The notes under the pieces: model-generated
What the model was told of the DNA's origin: nothing
Databases searched by the model: none
What the model saw: the letters and a program-made list of their open reading frames with translations, nothing else
From: SIG78 sp045635745
GTDB lineage: Bacteria; Verrucomicrobiota; Lentisphaeria; Victivallales; Victivallaceae
DNA length: 64,000 bases
Reading direction: 5' to 3'
Assembly (NCBI GenBank): GCA_045635745.1
Contig: JAZTWG010000018.1
Location: forward strand, 135,937-199,936
Made by a program: the position numbers and the translations under genes
In this document: positions 52,509 to 61,804 of the stretch, one piece after another
Layout: each line of letters starts with the position of its first letter
Position numbering within the stretch: position 1 is the first letter of the stretch

Positions 52509-52991
52509 ATGAAAACTTTGATCCTTCAGCGTCATGCCAAGGCCGAAAAGGATGGCGATGACGATTTATGCCGACCGTTAAGCCCGGTCGGACTCTCCAA
52601 TGCCGCGGTGCAGGGCGAAACCATGCGCCAGCTGGAACTTTATCCGGAACTGATAATCCACAGCCACGCCATGCGTGCCAGACAAACTGCGGAAATCATG
52701 GCTGTAAAGCTTGAGCTTTCGCAAGGCTACACCGTAGAAGATCAGGAGCTTTACAGCTGCGACTCCAGCGAACTTGTAACCATTATCCGCAATCTGCCCG
52801 ACGAAGTGGACAGCGTATTGATCGTGGGTCACAACCCGGCAATCGAAAATGCCGCCGACAGTCTCGGGCCTTCCGGATTCGGGCACTTCCGTCCGGCAGA
52901 AGCGGCAATCTACAACTTTGATGTTGAAGAATGGCGCGCAATTTCTCCGAGAAACTGCACCGGCAACCAATTTCTGCCCAAACCGGAATAA
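52509..52991 (+). CDS. sixA: SixA-like phosphohistidine phosphatase
   Basis: 160 residues from ATG 52509. Histidine phosphatase superfamily: LILQRHAKAEKDGDDDLCRPLSPVG, IIHSHAMRARQTAEIM and VLIVGHNPAIENAA supply the catalytic His residues and Arg. E. coli SixA dephosphorylates the phosphohistidine of PtsO or ArcB-like domains. GGAG is unusually close (about 2 bases) to this ATG. Stand-alone between minus-strand operons. Confidence 0.88.
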   Translation: MKTLILQRHAKAEKDGDDDLCRPLSPVGLSNAAVQGETMRQLELYPELIIHSHAMRARQTAEIMAVKLELSQGYTVEDQELYSCDSSELVTIIRNLPDEVDSVLIVGHNPAIENAADSLGPSGFGHFRPAEAAIYNFDVEEWRAISPRNCTGNQFLPKPE

Positions 52992-53008
52992 ATCCGGACT
53001 TTTTTTCC

Positions 53009-53030
53009 GCCCCTTTCCCGGGGAAAGGGC
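53009..53030 (+). terminator. Weak terminator-like hairpin after sixA
   Basis: GCCCCTTTCCC pairs with GGGGAAAGGGC (one bulged base) and is followed by ATTATTTT. 17 bases after the sixA stop. Confidence 0.4.
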
Positions 53031-53106
53031 ATTATTTTCTGCTGCGTATTCAAAAAAGACGAACCTGTCCGACTTGTACGACTTGCATAAAGCCAACTCG
53101 CCTGAA

Positions 53107-53300
53107 AGCGCAGCAAGGGTGTGTACCTTGTACCCGACCGGGCGAGCAGCGCCGCAAGGCGCAAATCTGTGTTGCAAGCCAACACGCTTAATAACGCAAA
53201 AGATTGCGTGCTCAGGTCGCGTTTTGCAAGCAGCGCAGCAAGGGAGTGTACTTTGTACTCGACCGAGCGAGCAGCGCCGCAAGGCGCGAGATGAGCCGCA
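53107..53300. repeat. Two direct units of repeat family A
   Basis: AGCGCAGCAAGGG begins units at 53107 and 53232, a period of 125 bp. Each has GTGTAC (53121, 53246), TGTAC(C/T)CGACCG and GAGCAGCGCCGCAAGGCGC. It shares this core with the tandem array at 3755-4252. It lies just after the glnS stop. No gene is seen in 52992-53309. Confidence 0.75.
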
Positions 53301-53309
53301 AGATTTGCG

Positions 53310-54980
53310 TTATTTGGTTTTTTTGGCCCAGGAATCCTTCAAAGCGACAGTGCGGTTGAATACCGTTTTTTCAGCCGAACTCTCCTTATCCTTGCAGAAA
53401 TATCCCTGCCGTTCAAACTGCACCGTTTCGCCGATTTTTACATCGTTCAACGCCGGTTCCATGAATGCCTGCGCAACTTTGAGCGAATCCTTATTAAGCT
53501 GCGTCAGGTAATCAACATCGCCGGTGCCGGGTTCTTCCACCGTGAACAACCGGTCATAGATCCGGGCTTCAAATGGTATGGCATGTTTGGCGGAAACCCA
53601 GTGGATCGTACCTTTGACCTTGCGCCCGTCGGGAGCATTGCCGCCGCGGGTTTCGGGGTCATAAGTGGCATGAATGGCAGTAATGTTGCCATTTTCATCT
53701 TTATCCACGCCGGTACAGGTAATGAAATATCCGTAACGCAACCGCACTTCCTTGCCGGGAGCCAGACGGAAATAACCTTTGACCGGCTCTTCCATAAAGT
53801 CGGCGCGGTCGATATACAATTCTTTGCTGAACGGTACTTTGCGCGAACCGGCTTCCGGCTTTTCCGGATTGTTCACTGCATCGAGTTCGTCTGCAAAGTC
53901 ATCGGCGCAGTTATCGATGATGACTTTGACCGGATCGAGCACCGCCATATAGCGGGAGGCTTCGGCATTGAGTTCTTCGCGCACACAGTGTTCAAAGAAC
54001 GCCACATCGGTAGTGGCATTAAATTTGGTAACGCCCACAAGTTCACAGAATTTGCGGATCGCCTTGGGCGGGATCCCGCGGCGGCGCAAACCGGAAACAG
54101 TCGGCATACGCGGATCGTCCCAACCGGCAACGTGCTTGTCGCGCACAAGTTCCAGCAGTTTGCGCTTGCTCATTACGGTATAGGTCAGATTCAAGCGCGA
54201 AAATTCGGTCTGCACCGGCGGATTTTCCCAATCCAGCGCCTGCAGCAGCCAGTCGTAGAACGGCCGGTGGATCTCAAACTCCAGCGTACAGAAACTGTGG
54301 GTGATCCGTTCAATGGCATCTTCCAGCGGGTGGGCGAAGTCATACATCGGGTAGATGCACCACTTGTCGCCCTGACGGTGATGATGCGCGTGACGGATGC
54401 GGTAGATCGCCGGGTCGCGCATGGTGATATTGGGCGAAGCCATGTCGATTTTGGCGCGCAGAACCATGGCGCCATCGGCAAATTCGCCGTTTTTCATGCG
54501 TTCAAAAAGATCGAGGTTTTCTTCGATAGTGCGCTCTCTGCCGGGCGGATTTTTACCCGGCACAGTCAGATTGCCCTTGTATTGCTCCCATTCTTCGGGT
54601 GAAAGATCGCAAACATAGGCGAGGCCTTTTTTGATCAGTTTTACTGCACATTCGTACATCTGATCAAAGTAATCGCTGGCAAAGTACATATGTTCTTTCC
54701 AGTCGAACCCCAGCCATTTGATGTCTTCCTGGATACTTTCAACATATTCGACATCTTCTTTGGTGGGGTTGGTATCGTCCATGCGCAAATGGCAGACACC
54801 GCCGAATTCTTCGGCAATACCGAAGTCCAGACAGATCGCCTTGACGTGCCCGATATGCAGATAGCCATTGGGTTCGGGCGGGAAACGGGTTTCCACCCGG
54901 CCGCCGTGCTTGCCGCGGGCGACATCGGCTTTGACCATTTCGCGGATAAAATTGCTGCTGTTTACAGTTTCTTCTGCCAT
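53310..54980 (-). CDS. glnS: Glutaminyl-tRNA synthetase
   Basis: 556 residues. Class I synthetase: RFPPEPNGYLHIGHVKAICL holds HIGH, and TVMSKRKLLELV holds the KMSKS-equivalent. DDTNPTKEDVEYVESIQEDI and the C-terminal beta-barrel anticodon domain are present. Direct charging of tRNA-Gln is therefore likely. Operon with glyQS (31 bases). Confidence 0.98.
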   Translation of the reverse strand: MAEETVNSSNFIREMVKADVARGKHGGRVETRFPPEPNGYLHIGHVKAICLDFGIAEEFGGVCHLRMDDTNPTKEDVEYVESIQEDIKWLGFDWKEHMYFASDYFDQMYECAVKLIKKGLAYVCDLSPEEWEQYKGNLTVPGKNPPGRERTIEENLDLFERMKNGEFADGAMVLRAKIDMASPNITMRDPAIYRIRHAHHHRQGDKWCIYPMYDFAHPLEDAIERITHSFCTLEFEIHRPFYDWLLQALDWENPPVQTEFSRLNLTYTVMSKRKLLELVRDKHVAGWDDPRMPTVSGLRRRGIPPKAIRKFCELVGVTKFNATTDVAFFEHCVREELNAEASRYMAVLDPVKVIIDNCADDFADELDAVNNPEKPEAGSRKVPFSKELYIDRADFMEEPVKGYFRLAPGKEVRLRYGYFITCTGVDKDENGNITAIHATYDPETRGGNAPDGRKVKGTIHWVSAKHAIPFEARIYDRLFTVEEPGTGDVDYLTQLNKDSLKVAQAFMEPALNDVKIGETVQFERQGYFCKDKESSAEKTVFNRTVALKDSWAKKTK

Positions 54981-55011
54981 AATTTCGACCTTTCACGCTG
55001 TCAAAAGTTTA

Positions 55012-56343
55012 TCAGCGGTTGATGAAATCTTCCACATAGTTGCGCAGATTATCGATGGAAACGCGTTCCTGCTGCATGGTGTCGCGGTCACGGACGGTCA
55101 CGGCGTTGTCGGCGGCCGATTCAAAGTCAAAGGTCAGGCACAACGGGGTACCGATTTCATCCTGACGGCGGTAACGCTTACCAATAGAGCCGGTGACATC
55201 GTATTCGCAGCGGAAGTATTTGTTCATATCTTTGTAAAGTTTTTCCGCATTTTCGTTGAGTTTCTTGGAAAGCGGCAGCACCGCCAGCTGGATCGGAGCG
55301 ACCAGCGGGGGCAGATGCAGCACGATACGGACATCTTCTTCCATGCCTTCTTTCTGGGTGGCAGCGGTATCTTCGTCGTAAGCTTTGCCCAGCAAAGCGA
55401 GCATGGTGCGGTCCAAGCCGACCGACGTTTCGATAACTGTGGGCATGACCTTACGCTTGTTGTCGTGGTCGATATACTGCAGATCAGTTCCGGAGAACTG
55501 GCTGTGCTGCGAAATATCCCAGGTGCCGCGATGGTGAACGCCTTCGAGTTCGCCCCAGCCGAAGGGGAACTTCACTTCGATATCGATAGCGGCTTTGGCA
55601 TAGTGAGCAAGCTTTTCGTGTTCGTAGATGCGGAAGAAATCATCGGTGAACTTGAGCTTGTTTTTGTAGTAGTTGATACGCTGTTCCTTCCAGTATTCAA
55701 ACCATTCCATGCCCTGTTCGCCGTCGCAGAAGAACTCCATTTCCATCTGGGTGAATTCGCGGCTGCGGAAAGTGAAGTTGCGCGGGTTGATCTCGTTGCG
55801 GAACGCCTTACCGATCTGGGCGATACCGAAAGGCAGCTTCTGGCGGGCACTGTTGCGGACCTGCTGGAAATCAACAAAGATCGGCTGGCAGGTTTCGGCG
55901 CGCAAATAAGCGGTGTGTTCGTTATCGAAAACCGGGCCGACATAGGTTTTCATCATCAGATTGAATTCACGCGGTTCGGTCAGGTTTTTGCTGCCGCAGT
56001 TGGGGCATGTGGTGGGGTCTTCCATCTGGTCAACGCGATGACGGCTCTTGCAGTCTTTGCAGTCGCTCATAAGGTCGCTGTACTGGTCGAGGTGACCGGA
56101 AGCCTTCCAGACGGTGGGGTGACAGATAATGGTGCTGTCAAGCCCTTCGATATTGTCGCGGGTTTCGACCATTTCGTGCCACCAGAGTGCTTCGATGGCG
56201 CGCTTCATGCGCGAGCCGTAGGGTCCGTAATCCCAGAAACCGTTAAAACCACCGTAAATTTCAGAACTCGGGAAAACAAAACCGCGCCGTTTGCACAACG
56301 ATACGATCTTTTCCATCAGCACATTCTCTTTGATCTCACTCAT
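55012..56343 (-). CDS. glyQS: Glycyl-tRNA synthetase, single-chain alpha2 type
   Basis: 443 residues. Class II synthetase of the eukaryote/archaeal-like homodimer type rather than the alpha2beta2 bacterial form. FVFPSSEIYGGFNGFWDYGP; CPNCGS zinc-like pair; LMMKTYVGP; LRAETCQPIF; GIAQIGKAFRNEINPR (motif 2); EFTQMEMEFF; SVGLDRTMLALL (motif 3); C-terminal anticodon-binding domain. First gene of the glyQS-glnS operon. Confidence 0.98.
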   Translation of the reverse strand: MSEIKENVLMEKIVSLCKRRGFVFPSSEIYGGFNGFWDYGPYGSRMKRAIEALWWHEMVETRDNIEGLDSTIICHPTVWKASGHLDQYSDLMSDCKDCKSRHRVDQMEDPTTCPNCGSKNLTEPREFNLMMKTYVGPVFDNEHTAYLRAETCQPIFVDFQQVRNSARQKLPFGIAQIGKAFRNEINPRNFTFRSREFTQMEMEFFCDGEQGMEWFEYWKEQRINYYKNKLKFTDDFFRIYEHEKLAHYAKAAIDIEVKFPFGWGELEGVHHRGTWDISQHSQFSGTDLQYIDHDNKRKVMPTVIETSVGLDRTMLALLGKAYDEDTAATQKEGMEEDVRIVLHLPPLVAPIQLAVLPLSKKLNENAEKLYKDMNKYFRCEYDVTGSIGKRYRRQDEIGTPLCLTFDFESAADNAVTVRDRDTMQQERVSIDNLRNYVEDFINR

Positions 56344-56401
56344 TTTCAGACATCCTTTATATTAAATTTCTGTTGAAATAAAAAACAGTTTCCCTCTTAA
56401 T

Positions 56402-56430
56402 AATATAACACACATACTATATTTTGCCAA
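56402..56430 (-). promoter_or_regulatory. Predicted promoter of glyQS-glnS
   Basis: On the minus strand TTGGCA (56425-56430), 17 bp, TATATT (56402-56407), divergent from the promoter at 56484-56511. Confidence 0.55.
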
Positions 56431-56483
56431 CTGCCGCAGGGCGGCTTTGAGTAACAAAATATGCTTTTTCCCGGATTTAATAC

Positions 56484-56511
56484 TTGCAACAGCGCATTTT
56501 TGTTATATATT
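56484..56511 (+). promoter_or_regulatory. Predicted promoter of the glycosidase-like gene
   Basis: TTGCAA (56484-56489), 16 bp, TATATT (56506-56511). The leader to ATG 56606 is about 90 bases. Confidence 0.5.
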
Positions 56512-56605
56512 TATGAAAATCGTTTTTCAGATGCTTTTCTCAAACTTTTACGGGAATTTGCGGCAGATAAGATTTCTGCCGCAGCTGGGGATCAAGGAGT
56601 ACGTC

Positions 56606-58678
56606 ATGAAGTTCAATACTGCAAACCGTCAACTAACAACAGTGCTGGGGCAGCATGGTCAGATCGTTTCCCTCCGCAGCGGGAATATGGAATTTTGCGT
56701 ACCGGCAGCTGAAGCGTTTACCATGGAATTTCTGAACCGTCAGGGCGATGCCATGCGGCTGAAAAGCAGCGACTTTATCTGTAATGATCTGGTTTACAGC
56801 TCCTGTGCAACCATGCCGTCGGTCAAAGTAAGCATCACGATCAGCAGCGATGATAAATTTTTGCGTTTCCGACCGCATGTCAGTGGTATTCCGGCAGATT
56901 GGGTCTTGTCGTGGTTTGACGGGCCGCAGGTGTTTTTTCCGCTAAATGACAACATCAAACTGCTGCTGCCGCAGCACGATGGGCTGGTGATTTCCGACCC
57001 CACACGCCGCACCCAGCCGTATCACCCGATATCTTTTGCCGAACGCGGTACTCCTTTCGGCATAGCTTATCCGGGCAGAGCCCAGCTGCAGTGCATGGCA
57101 ATTTTCCGGGAAGGTCAGAGCGGAGTTTACTTTGCAGCCCACGATCGAGCCGGAGCAATTAAAGCTGTTGAATACGAAGTACTTCAAGATCGCGTAAGAC
57201 TTTCGCTCCAGACCTTTACCGGAGCTGATTTCGGGCAGGATTACGCACCGGATTGGGATTATGTATTATCCGGCATCGGAGGCTCCTGGCAGCAGGCGGC
57301 AATGCTCTACCGCGATTGGCTTTTTGAGCATGGCATGGTAAACAGAAATATCAAATTCCCCAAATGGCTCGAAGACTCCCCCGTAATATTGATCTATCCG
57401 GTACGCGGTCATGGCAATGACCGGGGTAATCTGCCGCCGAATTGTTATTACCCGTATTGCAACATCTTGGAATATGTCGATAAATTCAATGCCGAACTTG
57501 ATTCCAGAGTTATGACATTGCTCATGCACTGGGAAGGCACCGCTCCGTGGGCACCGCCCTATGTCTGGCCGCCCTACGGCGGAGAGGCCTTGCTTGCCGA
57601 ATTGCGGGATAAACTGCATGAAAAAGGCAATTTGCTCGGCTTATATTGTTCCGGTTCGGCGTGGACATGCCAGAGTTCCATAGACAAAGAATACGCCCCC
57701 GGCTGCACCCCGGAGCAGGAAAAGATGATGCTCCGCGGGCCTAAAGGTCAGCTGGAAGCTACCGTATGCAACGGCGAAACCCGACAGCGGCTGGGCTACG
57801 AGCTCTGTCCGGCAGAGCCGCCGGCCCGCAAGATATTGATCGATGAAATTATGAAAATGGCAGATTTTGATGTTGATTACTCGCAATTTTTTGATCAGAA
57901 TCACGGCGGCGGAGCTCATACATGTTTTGCCCGCGATCACCACCACGCGCCGGTTCCCGGAGCATGGCTGACCGCCGTTCAGCGCAGTCTGATGCAGGAA
58001 GCACTGGATAAAGCAAAGGCTCAAAAGAAAGAAATGCTCCTGGGGTGCGAAAGCGCCGCAGCAGATGTTTTTTCTGAATATCTGGCGTTGAACGATGCCC
58101 GGGCCTCATTTATCTGTTATTATGGCCAACCAGTTCCTTTTCAGCAATTTGTGCTGCACGGGATAAGTACAAACTTTGCCGGTAATCAGGGCGGAGTCGG
58201 CTGGCTGTATGATTTTGAGCGTTCGCCCTATAACCTGAACCGCCGTCTGGCGTATGCATTCTGTGCCGGTGATCTTTTGAGCGCAACGCTCAAAGAAAAC
58301 GGCAATGTGCACTGGGCATGGGGATATGCATGGGATAAACCGGCGCCTGATCAGAGATTGTTCTGGAAGTTGATGAAAAATCTCAACGATATGCGAAAAA
58401 AGTATCCGGAATTTCTGCTGTACGGTCAGATGATGCCCGATGCAGTAAGCATATCCGGAGAAACAATAGACGAATTTGATCAGCAGGGCAATAAAATCCC
58501 CCAAATGGCATTCTATCACTCCACCTGGCAGTCGCATGATGGCAAGCAGGCAGTGATAGCGGTAAACTATCTCGACCGGGAACAGACTCTTCAGATAGGA
58601 AATCAAAGTGTGAAAATGCCGCCTTGTTCTGCTGAAATTTTTGATGTTGAACAGTTTAAAAAAAACAAAACTGTTTGA
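56606..58678 (+). CDS. Putative glycoside hydrolase-like protein (DUF6259 type)
   Basis: 690 residues from ATG 56606, with AAGGAGTACGTC upstream; an upstream frame extension is rejected. No signal peptide, so cytoplasmic. An N-terminal beta-sandwich (~1-210) precedes a TIM-barrel-like region with VMTLLMHWEGTAPWAPPYVW, GLYCSGSAWTCQSS and FDVDYSQFFDQNHGGGAHTC, whose acidic residues could be catalytic; the C-terminal ~50 residues form a small beta domain. It resembles the DUF6259 family seen in Lentisphaerota. The substrate is unknown. Separately transcribed from aroB, 22 bases downstream, or at the head of that operon. Confidence 0.7.
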   Translation: MKFNTANRQLTTVLGQHGQIVSLRSGNMEFCVPAAEAFTMEFLNRQGDAMRLKSSDFICNDLVYSSCATMPSVKVSITISSDDKFLRFRPHVSGIPADWVLSWFDGPQVFFPLNDNIKLLLPQHDGLVISDPTRRTQPYHPISFAERGTPFGIAYPGRAQLQCMAIFREGQSGVYFAAHDRAGAIKAVEYEVLQDRVRLSLQTFTGADFGQDYAPDWDYVLSGIGGSWQQAAMLYRDWLFEHGMVNRNIKFPKWLEDSPVILIYPVRGHGNDRGNLPPNCYYPYCNILEYVDKFNAELDSRVMTLLMHWEGTAPWAPPYVWPPYGGEALLAELRDKLHEKGNLLGLYCSGSAWTCQSSIDKEYAPGCTPEQEKMMLRGPKGQLEATVCNGETRQRLGYELCPAEPPARKILIDEIMKMADFDVDYSQFFDQNHGGGAHTCFARDHHHAPVPGAWLTAVQRSLMQEALDKAKAQKKEMLLGCESAAADVFSEYLALNDARASFICYYGQPVPFQQFVLHGISTNFAGNQGGVGWLYDFERSPYNLNRRLAYAFCAGDLLSATLKENGNVHWAWGYAWDKPAPDQRLFWKLMKNLNDMRKKYPEFLLYGQMMPDAVSISGETIDEFDQQGNKIPQMAFYHSTWQSHDGKQAVIAVNYLDREQTLQIGNQSVKMPPCSAEIFDVEQFKKNKTV

Positions 58679-58700
58679 AAAATAGAGGAGTTTGGGTAAT

Positions 58701-59783
58701 ATGAATTCACTCACTGTCGAACTTGGCGACAGAAGCTACCCCATTGTGCTGGGCAATACCGCTGAATGGATCGAGCTTTTGCTGAAAAAACTTGCCAACC
58801 GCACGGCATTGATTGTTACCGATGAAAATGTCGATGCCGCAGGCCATCTTGAAAAGTTGGAAGTGCTTCTCTCTCAACATAATTATACTGATTTTCAAAG
58901 TCTGATACTGCCCGCCGGCGAAGAACATAAAAGTCTGGCCACCGTGGAGCTGATCGCCAAAGCCGCAGTCGCTGCCGGACTTGACCGCAAAAGCTGCATG
59001 ATCGCGCTTTCCGGCGGGGTGGTCGGCGATCTGACCGGCTTTACCGCGGCGATCTACATGCGCGGCATCGAGTTTATTCAGCTGCCGACAACTCTGCTGG
59101 CGGCGGTAGACTCGAGCGTCGGCGGCAAAACCGGCGCCGACCTTGCTGAAGGCAAAAATCTGGTCGGTGCATTTCATCAGCCCCAAATGGTGGCGCTGGA
59201 TATGCAGACTTTGACCACTTTGCCGGAAACTGAATACCGCAACGGCCTTGCCGAAGTGGTCAAATACGGCGTGATCATGAACAAAAATTTCTTTGATCTG
59301 CTGGCAGCCAACACGGAAAAAATCAACAGTTTTGACCCGGATTTTTACGCCGGGATAATCATCCGCTCCTGCGAATGCAAAGCCCAGGTCGTTGCCGGCG
59401 ATGAACGCGAACAGGGCCGCCGCGCCATATTAAATTATGGGCACACCGTCGGGCACGCCATCGAAAAACTCTCAAATTTCACTCTTCCGCACGGCAGAGC
59501 AGTGGCAATCGGCATGGCTGCAGCGGCGAAATTGGCGGTAATGATGAATTTATGCAGTAAGGAAGTGGAAACAATTCAAAATCAACTGCTTGAAAAACTT
59601 CACCTTCCCACGCGCCTGCCGGAAAAATGCGATGTAAGTGCCGTTATCCAAGCCATGAAAAGCGATAAAAAGAACTCCAACAACCGGATAACAATGGTAC
59701 TGCCGACTGAAATCGGTAATGTGAAAATACTCCCCCTCGAAAACGAAAAAACATTGCAGCAAGCTCTGGAGAGCATGTTATGA
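58701..59783 (+). CDS. aroB: 3-dehydroquinate synthase
   Basis: 360 residues from ATG 58701 (GAGGAG upstream; a TTG at 58692 is too close to it). Second shikimate step, NAD- and metal-dependent. SLILPAGEEHKSL; MIALSGGVVGDLTGFTAAIYMRG; QLPTTLLAAVDSSVGGKTGAD; KNLVGAFHQPQMV; RAILNYGHTVGHAIEK, which carries the metal-binding His residues. The dprA ATG overlaps its stop (ATGA). Confidence 0.98.
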   Translation: MNSLTVELGDRSYPIVLGNTAEWIELLLKKLANRTALIVTDENVDAAGHLEKLEVLLSQHNYTDFQSLILPAGEEHKSLATVELIAKAAVAAGLDRKSCMIALSGGVVGDLTGFTAAIYMRGIEFIQLPTTLLAAVDSSVGGKTGADLAEGKNLVGAFHQPQMVALDMQTLTTLPETEYRNGLAEVVKYGVIMNKNFFDLLAANTEKINSFDPDFYAGIIIRSCECKAQVVAGDEREQGRRAILNYGHTVGHAIEKLSNFTLPHGRAVAIGMAAAAKLAVMMNLCSKEVETIQNQLLEKLHLPTRLPEKCDVSAVIQAMKSDKKNSNNRITMVLPTEIGNVKILPLENEKTLQQALESML

Positions 59784-60901
59784 TAAGCGATCGTGATGCA
59801 TGCATAATATTGAATATGATCTCCGGTATCGGCTATGCGCGCTACGCGGCGCTTGTCCGGCGGTTCGGTTCGCCGGCGGCAGTACTGCGGGCAACGGAAA
59901 ACGAGCTTGCCGAAGTAAGAGGTATCGGTGAAAATCTGGCGCACGCCGTGAGCAGTTGGCAGCAGAATATCGACTTCGCCGGCGAGCTGGAACTGGCTAA
60001 CCGCGCCGGGGTGAAAATCTATACTGTTGAAGACGGTGATTACCCCGAAATACTGCGGCAGCTGATCGATCCGCCATTGGTGCTTTATGTGCGCGGAACA
60101 CTGCCGGATTTTTCCTGCAATTCGCTGGCGATCGTCGGATCGCGCAGATTATCCGCTTACGGCGACCGCATGGCCAAAAAGCTTGCAGCCGATGCAGTTA
60201 TGTCGGGCTGGAAAGTTGTTTCCGGTCTGGCTTTCGGCGTAGATGCCTCCGCACATAAAGCAACACTGGATGCCGGCGGCATAACCGTGGGCGTGCTGGG
60301 CGGCGGACTCTGCCGGATACATCCGCAGGAACATGTGCCGCTAGCTGCGGCAATAGTCAAAAATAACGGTGCGATCATCAGCGAATACCCGATGAATTTT
60401 CCGGTCAGCAGACAATCTTTTCCGCGCCGCAACCGCATTGTGGCGGCTTTGACCCAAGCCACAGTGGTGGTCGAAGCCGGCTTGGAATCAGGAGCCATAA
60501 TCACCGCCAAACTGGCGTTGGAACAAGGCAAAGCAGTCTTCGCGGTTCCCGGCCGGGTCGATGAACCGCAGGCGGCCGGATGCAATATGCTCATACGCGA
60601 TTGCGGTGCCAAATTAGTAACAGGATTTCAGGATATATTAAGCGATTTTGACTTCCTGCCGGGCTTGTCGCCGCAAGCAAACTGCATAATGCCGGCTGAT
60701 ATTGCGCCGGAAGCTGTAAAACTGTTCAACGCAGCCGAAGAGAACATCTTTCAGGAGCTTTCAGTAAATGGTCCGGGTTCGCTGGACGAGCTTTCTCAAA
60801 GAACCGGCCTTCCGCCCGGAGTACTCGCCGGAAACCTTATGGCACTTGAAATAAGAGATATTATAACTAAAACAGCATCAAATATATATCAATTAAAATA
60901 A
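59780..60901 (+). CDS. dprA: DNA-processing protein DprA
   Basis: 373 residues. Loads RecA on incoming single-stranded DNA. An N-terminal SAM/HhH-like domain precedes the Rossmann-type DprA domain: LAIVGSRRLSAYGDRMA; VSGLAFGVDASAHKATLDAGG; VGVLGGGL; ISEYPMNFPVSRQSFPRRNRI; GSRRLS for ssDNA binding. The C-terminal winged helix (LSQRTGLPPGVLAGNLMALE) is present. Suggests natural transformation or another recombination role; no com genes are in the window. Confidence 0.97.
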   Translation: MISDRDACIILNMISGIGYARYAALVRRFGSPAAVLRATENELAEVRGIGENLAHAVSSWQQNIDFAGELELANRAGVKIYTVEDGDYPEILRQLIDPPLVLYVRGTLPDFSCNSLAIVGSRRLSAYGDRMAKKLAADAVMSGWKVVSGLAFGVDASAHKATLDAGGITVGVLGGGLCRIHPQEHVPLAAAIVKNNGAIISEYPMNFPVSRQSFPRRNRIVAALTQATVVVEAGLESGAIITAKLALEQGKAVFAVPGRVDEPQAAGCNMLIRDCGAKLVTGFQDILSDFDFLPGLSPQANCIMPADIAPEAVKLFNAAEENIFQELSVNGPGSLDELSQRTGLPPGVLAGNLMALEIRDIITKTASNIYQLK

Positions 60902-60923
60902 TAAAATACAATGAGGTAAAATC

Positions 60924-61796
60924 ATGTCTCAAATCCCCGAACTTGATATGCAGCGCGTTGCTGCGCTTATTGATCTTGCGCTTTCCGAAGACCTTGCCGA
61001 ACGCGGCGATACCACCAGCAAATCGGTTATCCCCGCCGATGCCCGCGCCTTCGGTGTACTCTATGCCAAAAGCGACTGTGTGCTTGCCGGTCTGGCAGTG
61101 GCAGAAGCAGTATTCAAAAAACTCGATCCGGCATGCGAATTCAAATACATAATGCACGATGGCGATAAATGCCCGGCCAAAACCGTGATCGCCGAAATCA
61201 CCGGCAACGCCGTAGCCATGCTCACCGCCGAACGGACCGCACTGAACTTTATCCAGCGGCTCTGCGGAGTGGCAACCATGGCCAATGCCTATGCTGCCAG
61301 CGTTAAAGATTTTGCCATGGAAGTCCTGGATACGCGCAAAACCACCCCCGGATGGCGCAACCTTGAAAAATACGCCGTGGCCGTGGGCGGAGCCTCCAAT
61401 CACCGCATCGGACTTTTTGACCGCATCATGATCAAAGACAATCACCGCGAAATGGCGGGCATGGAAGGTTCCGGCGGTATCATCCGCAGCGTGGAACGCG
61501 CCCGGAAAGCTTATCCGGATTTGGAAGTGGAAGTGGAAGTCGATACCCTCGAAGAACTCGATGAAGCACTGCAGTCGGGCTGCGAATATATTCTGCTCGA
61601 CAACATGTCCACAGCCATGATGGCAGAAGCCGTAAAACGCAATCAAGGTCGCGCCAAACTCGAAGCTTCCGGCAATATCACCATCGAACGCCTGCCGGAA
61701 ATCGCCGCTGTGGGCGTGGATTTTGCCAGTTCGGGCGCCTTGACCCATTCGGTGAAATCCGCCGATATTTCGCTTGATATCAAGCCTTTGAAGTGA
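60924..61796 (+). CDS. nadC: Nicotinate-nucleotide pyrophosphorylase (quinolinate phosphoribosyltransferase)
   Basis: 290 residues. Converts quinolinate and PRPP to nicotinate mononucleotide. LALSEDLAERGDTTSKSVIP; ERTALNFIQRLCGVATMANA; VLDTRKTTPGWRNLEKYAVAVGG; NHRIGLFDRIMIKDNH; VEVEVDTLEELDEAL; GVDFASSGALTHS. Joined to ruvA by 8 bases. nadA and nadB are not nearby. Confidence 0.98.
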   Translation: MSQIPELDMQRVAALIDLALSEDLAERGDTTSKSVIPADARAFGVLYAKSDCVLAGLAVAEAVFKKLDPACEFKYIMHDGDKCPAKTVIAEITGNAVAMLTAERTALNFIQRLCGVATMANAYAASVKDFAMEVLDTRKTTPGWRNLEKYAVAVGGASNHRIGLFDRIMIKDNHREMAGMEGSGGIIRSVERARKAYPDLEVEVEVDTLEELDEALQSGCEYILLDNMSTAMMAEAVKRNQGRAKLEASGNITIERLPEIAAVGVDFASSGALTHSVKSADISLDIKPLK

Positions 61797-61804
61797 GGTA
61801 AACT

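Noticed and set aside
53107..53300. Minus-strand protein of ~234 codons (52578-53282)
   Set aside because: It spans repeats and the sixA antisense strand, with Cys/Arg-rich text typical of noncoding GC-rich sequence.
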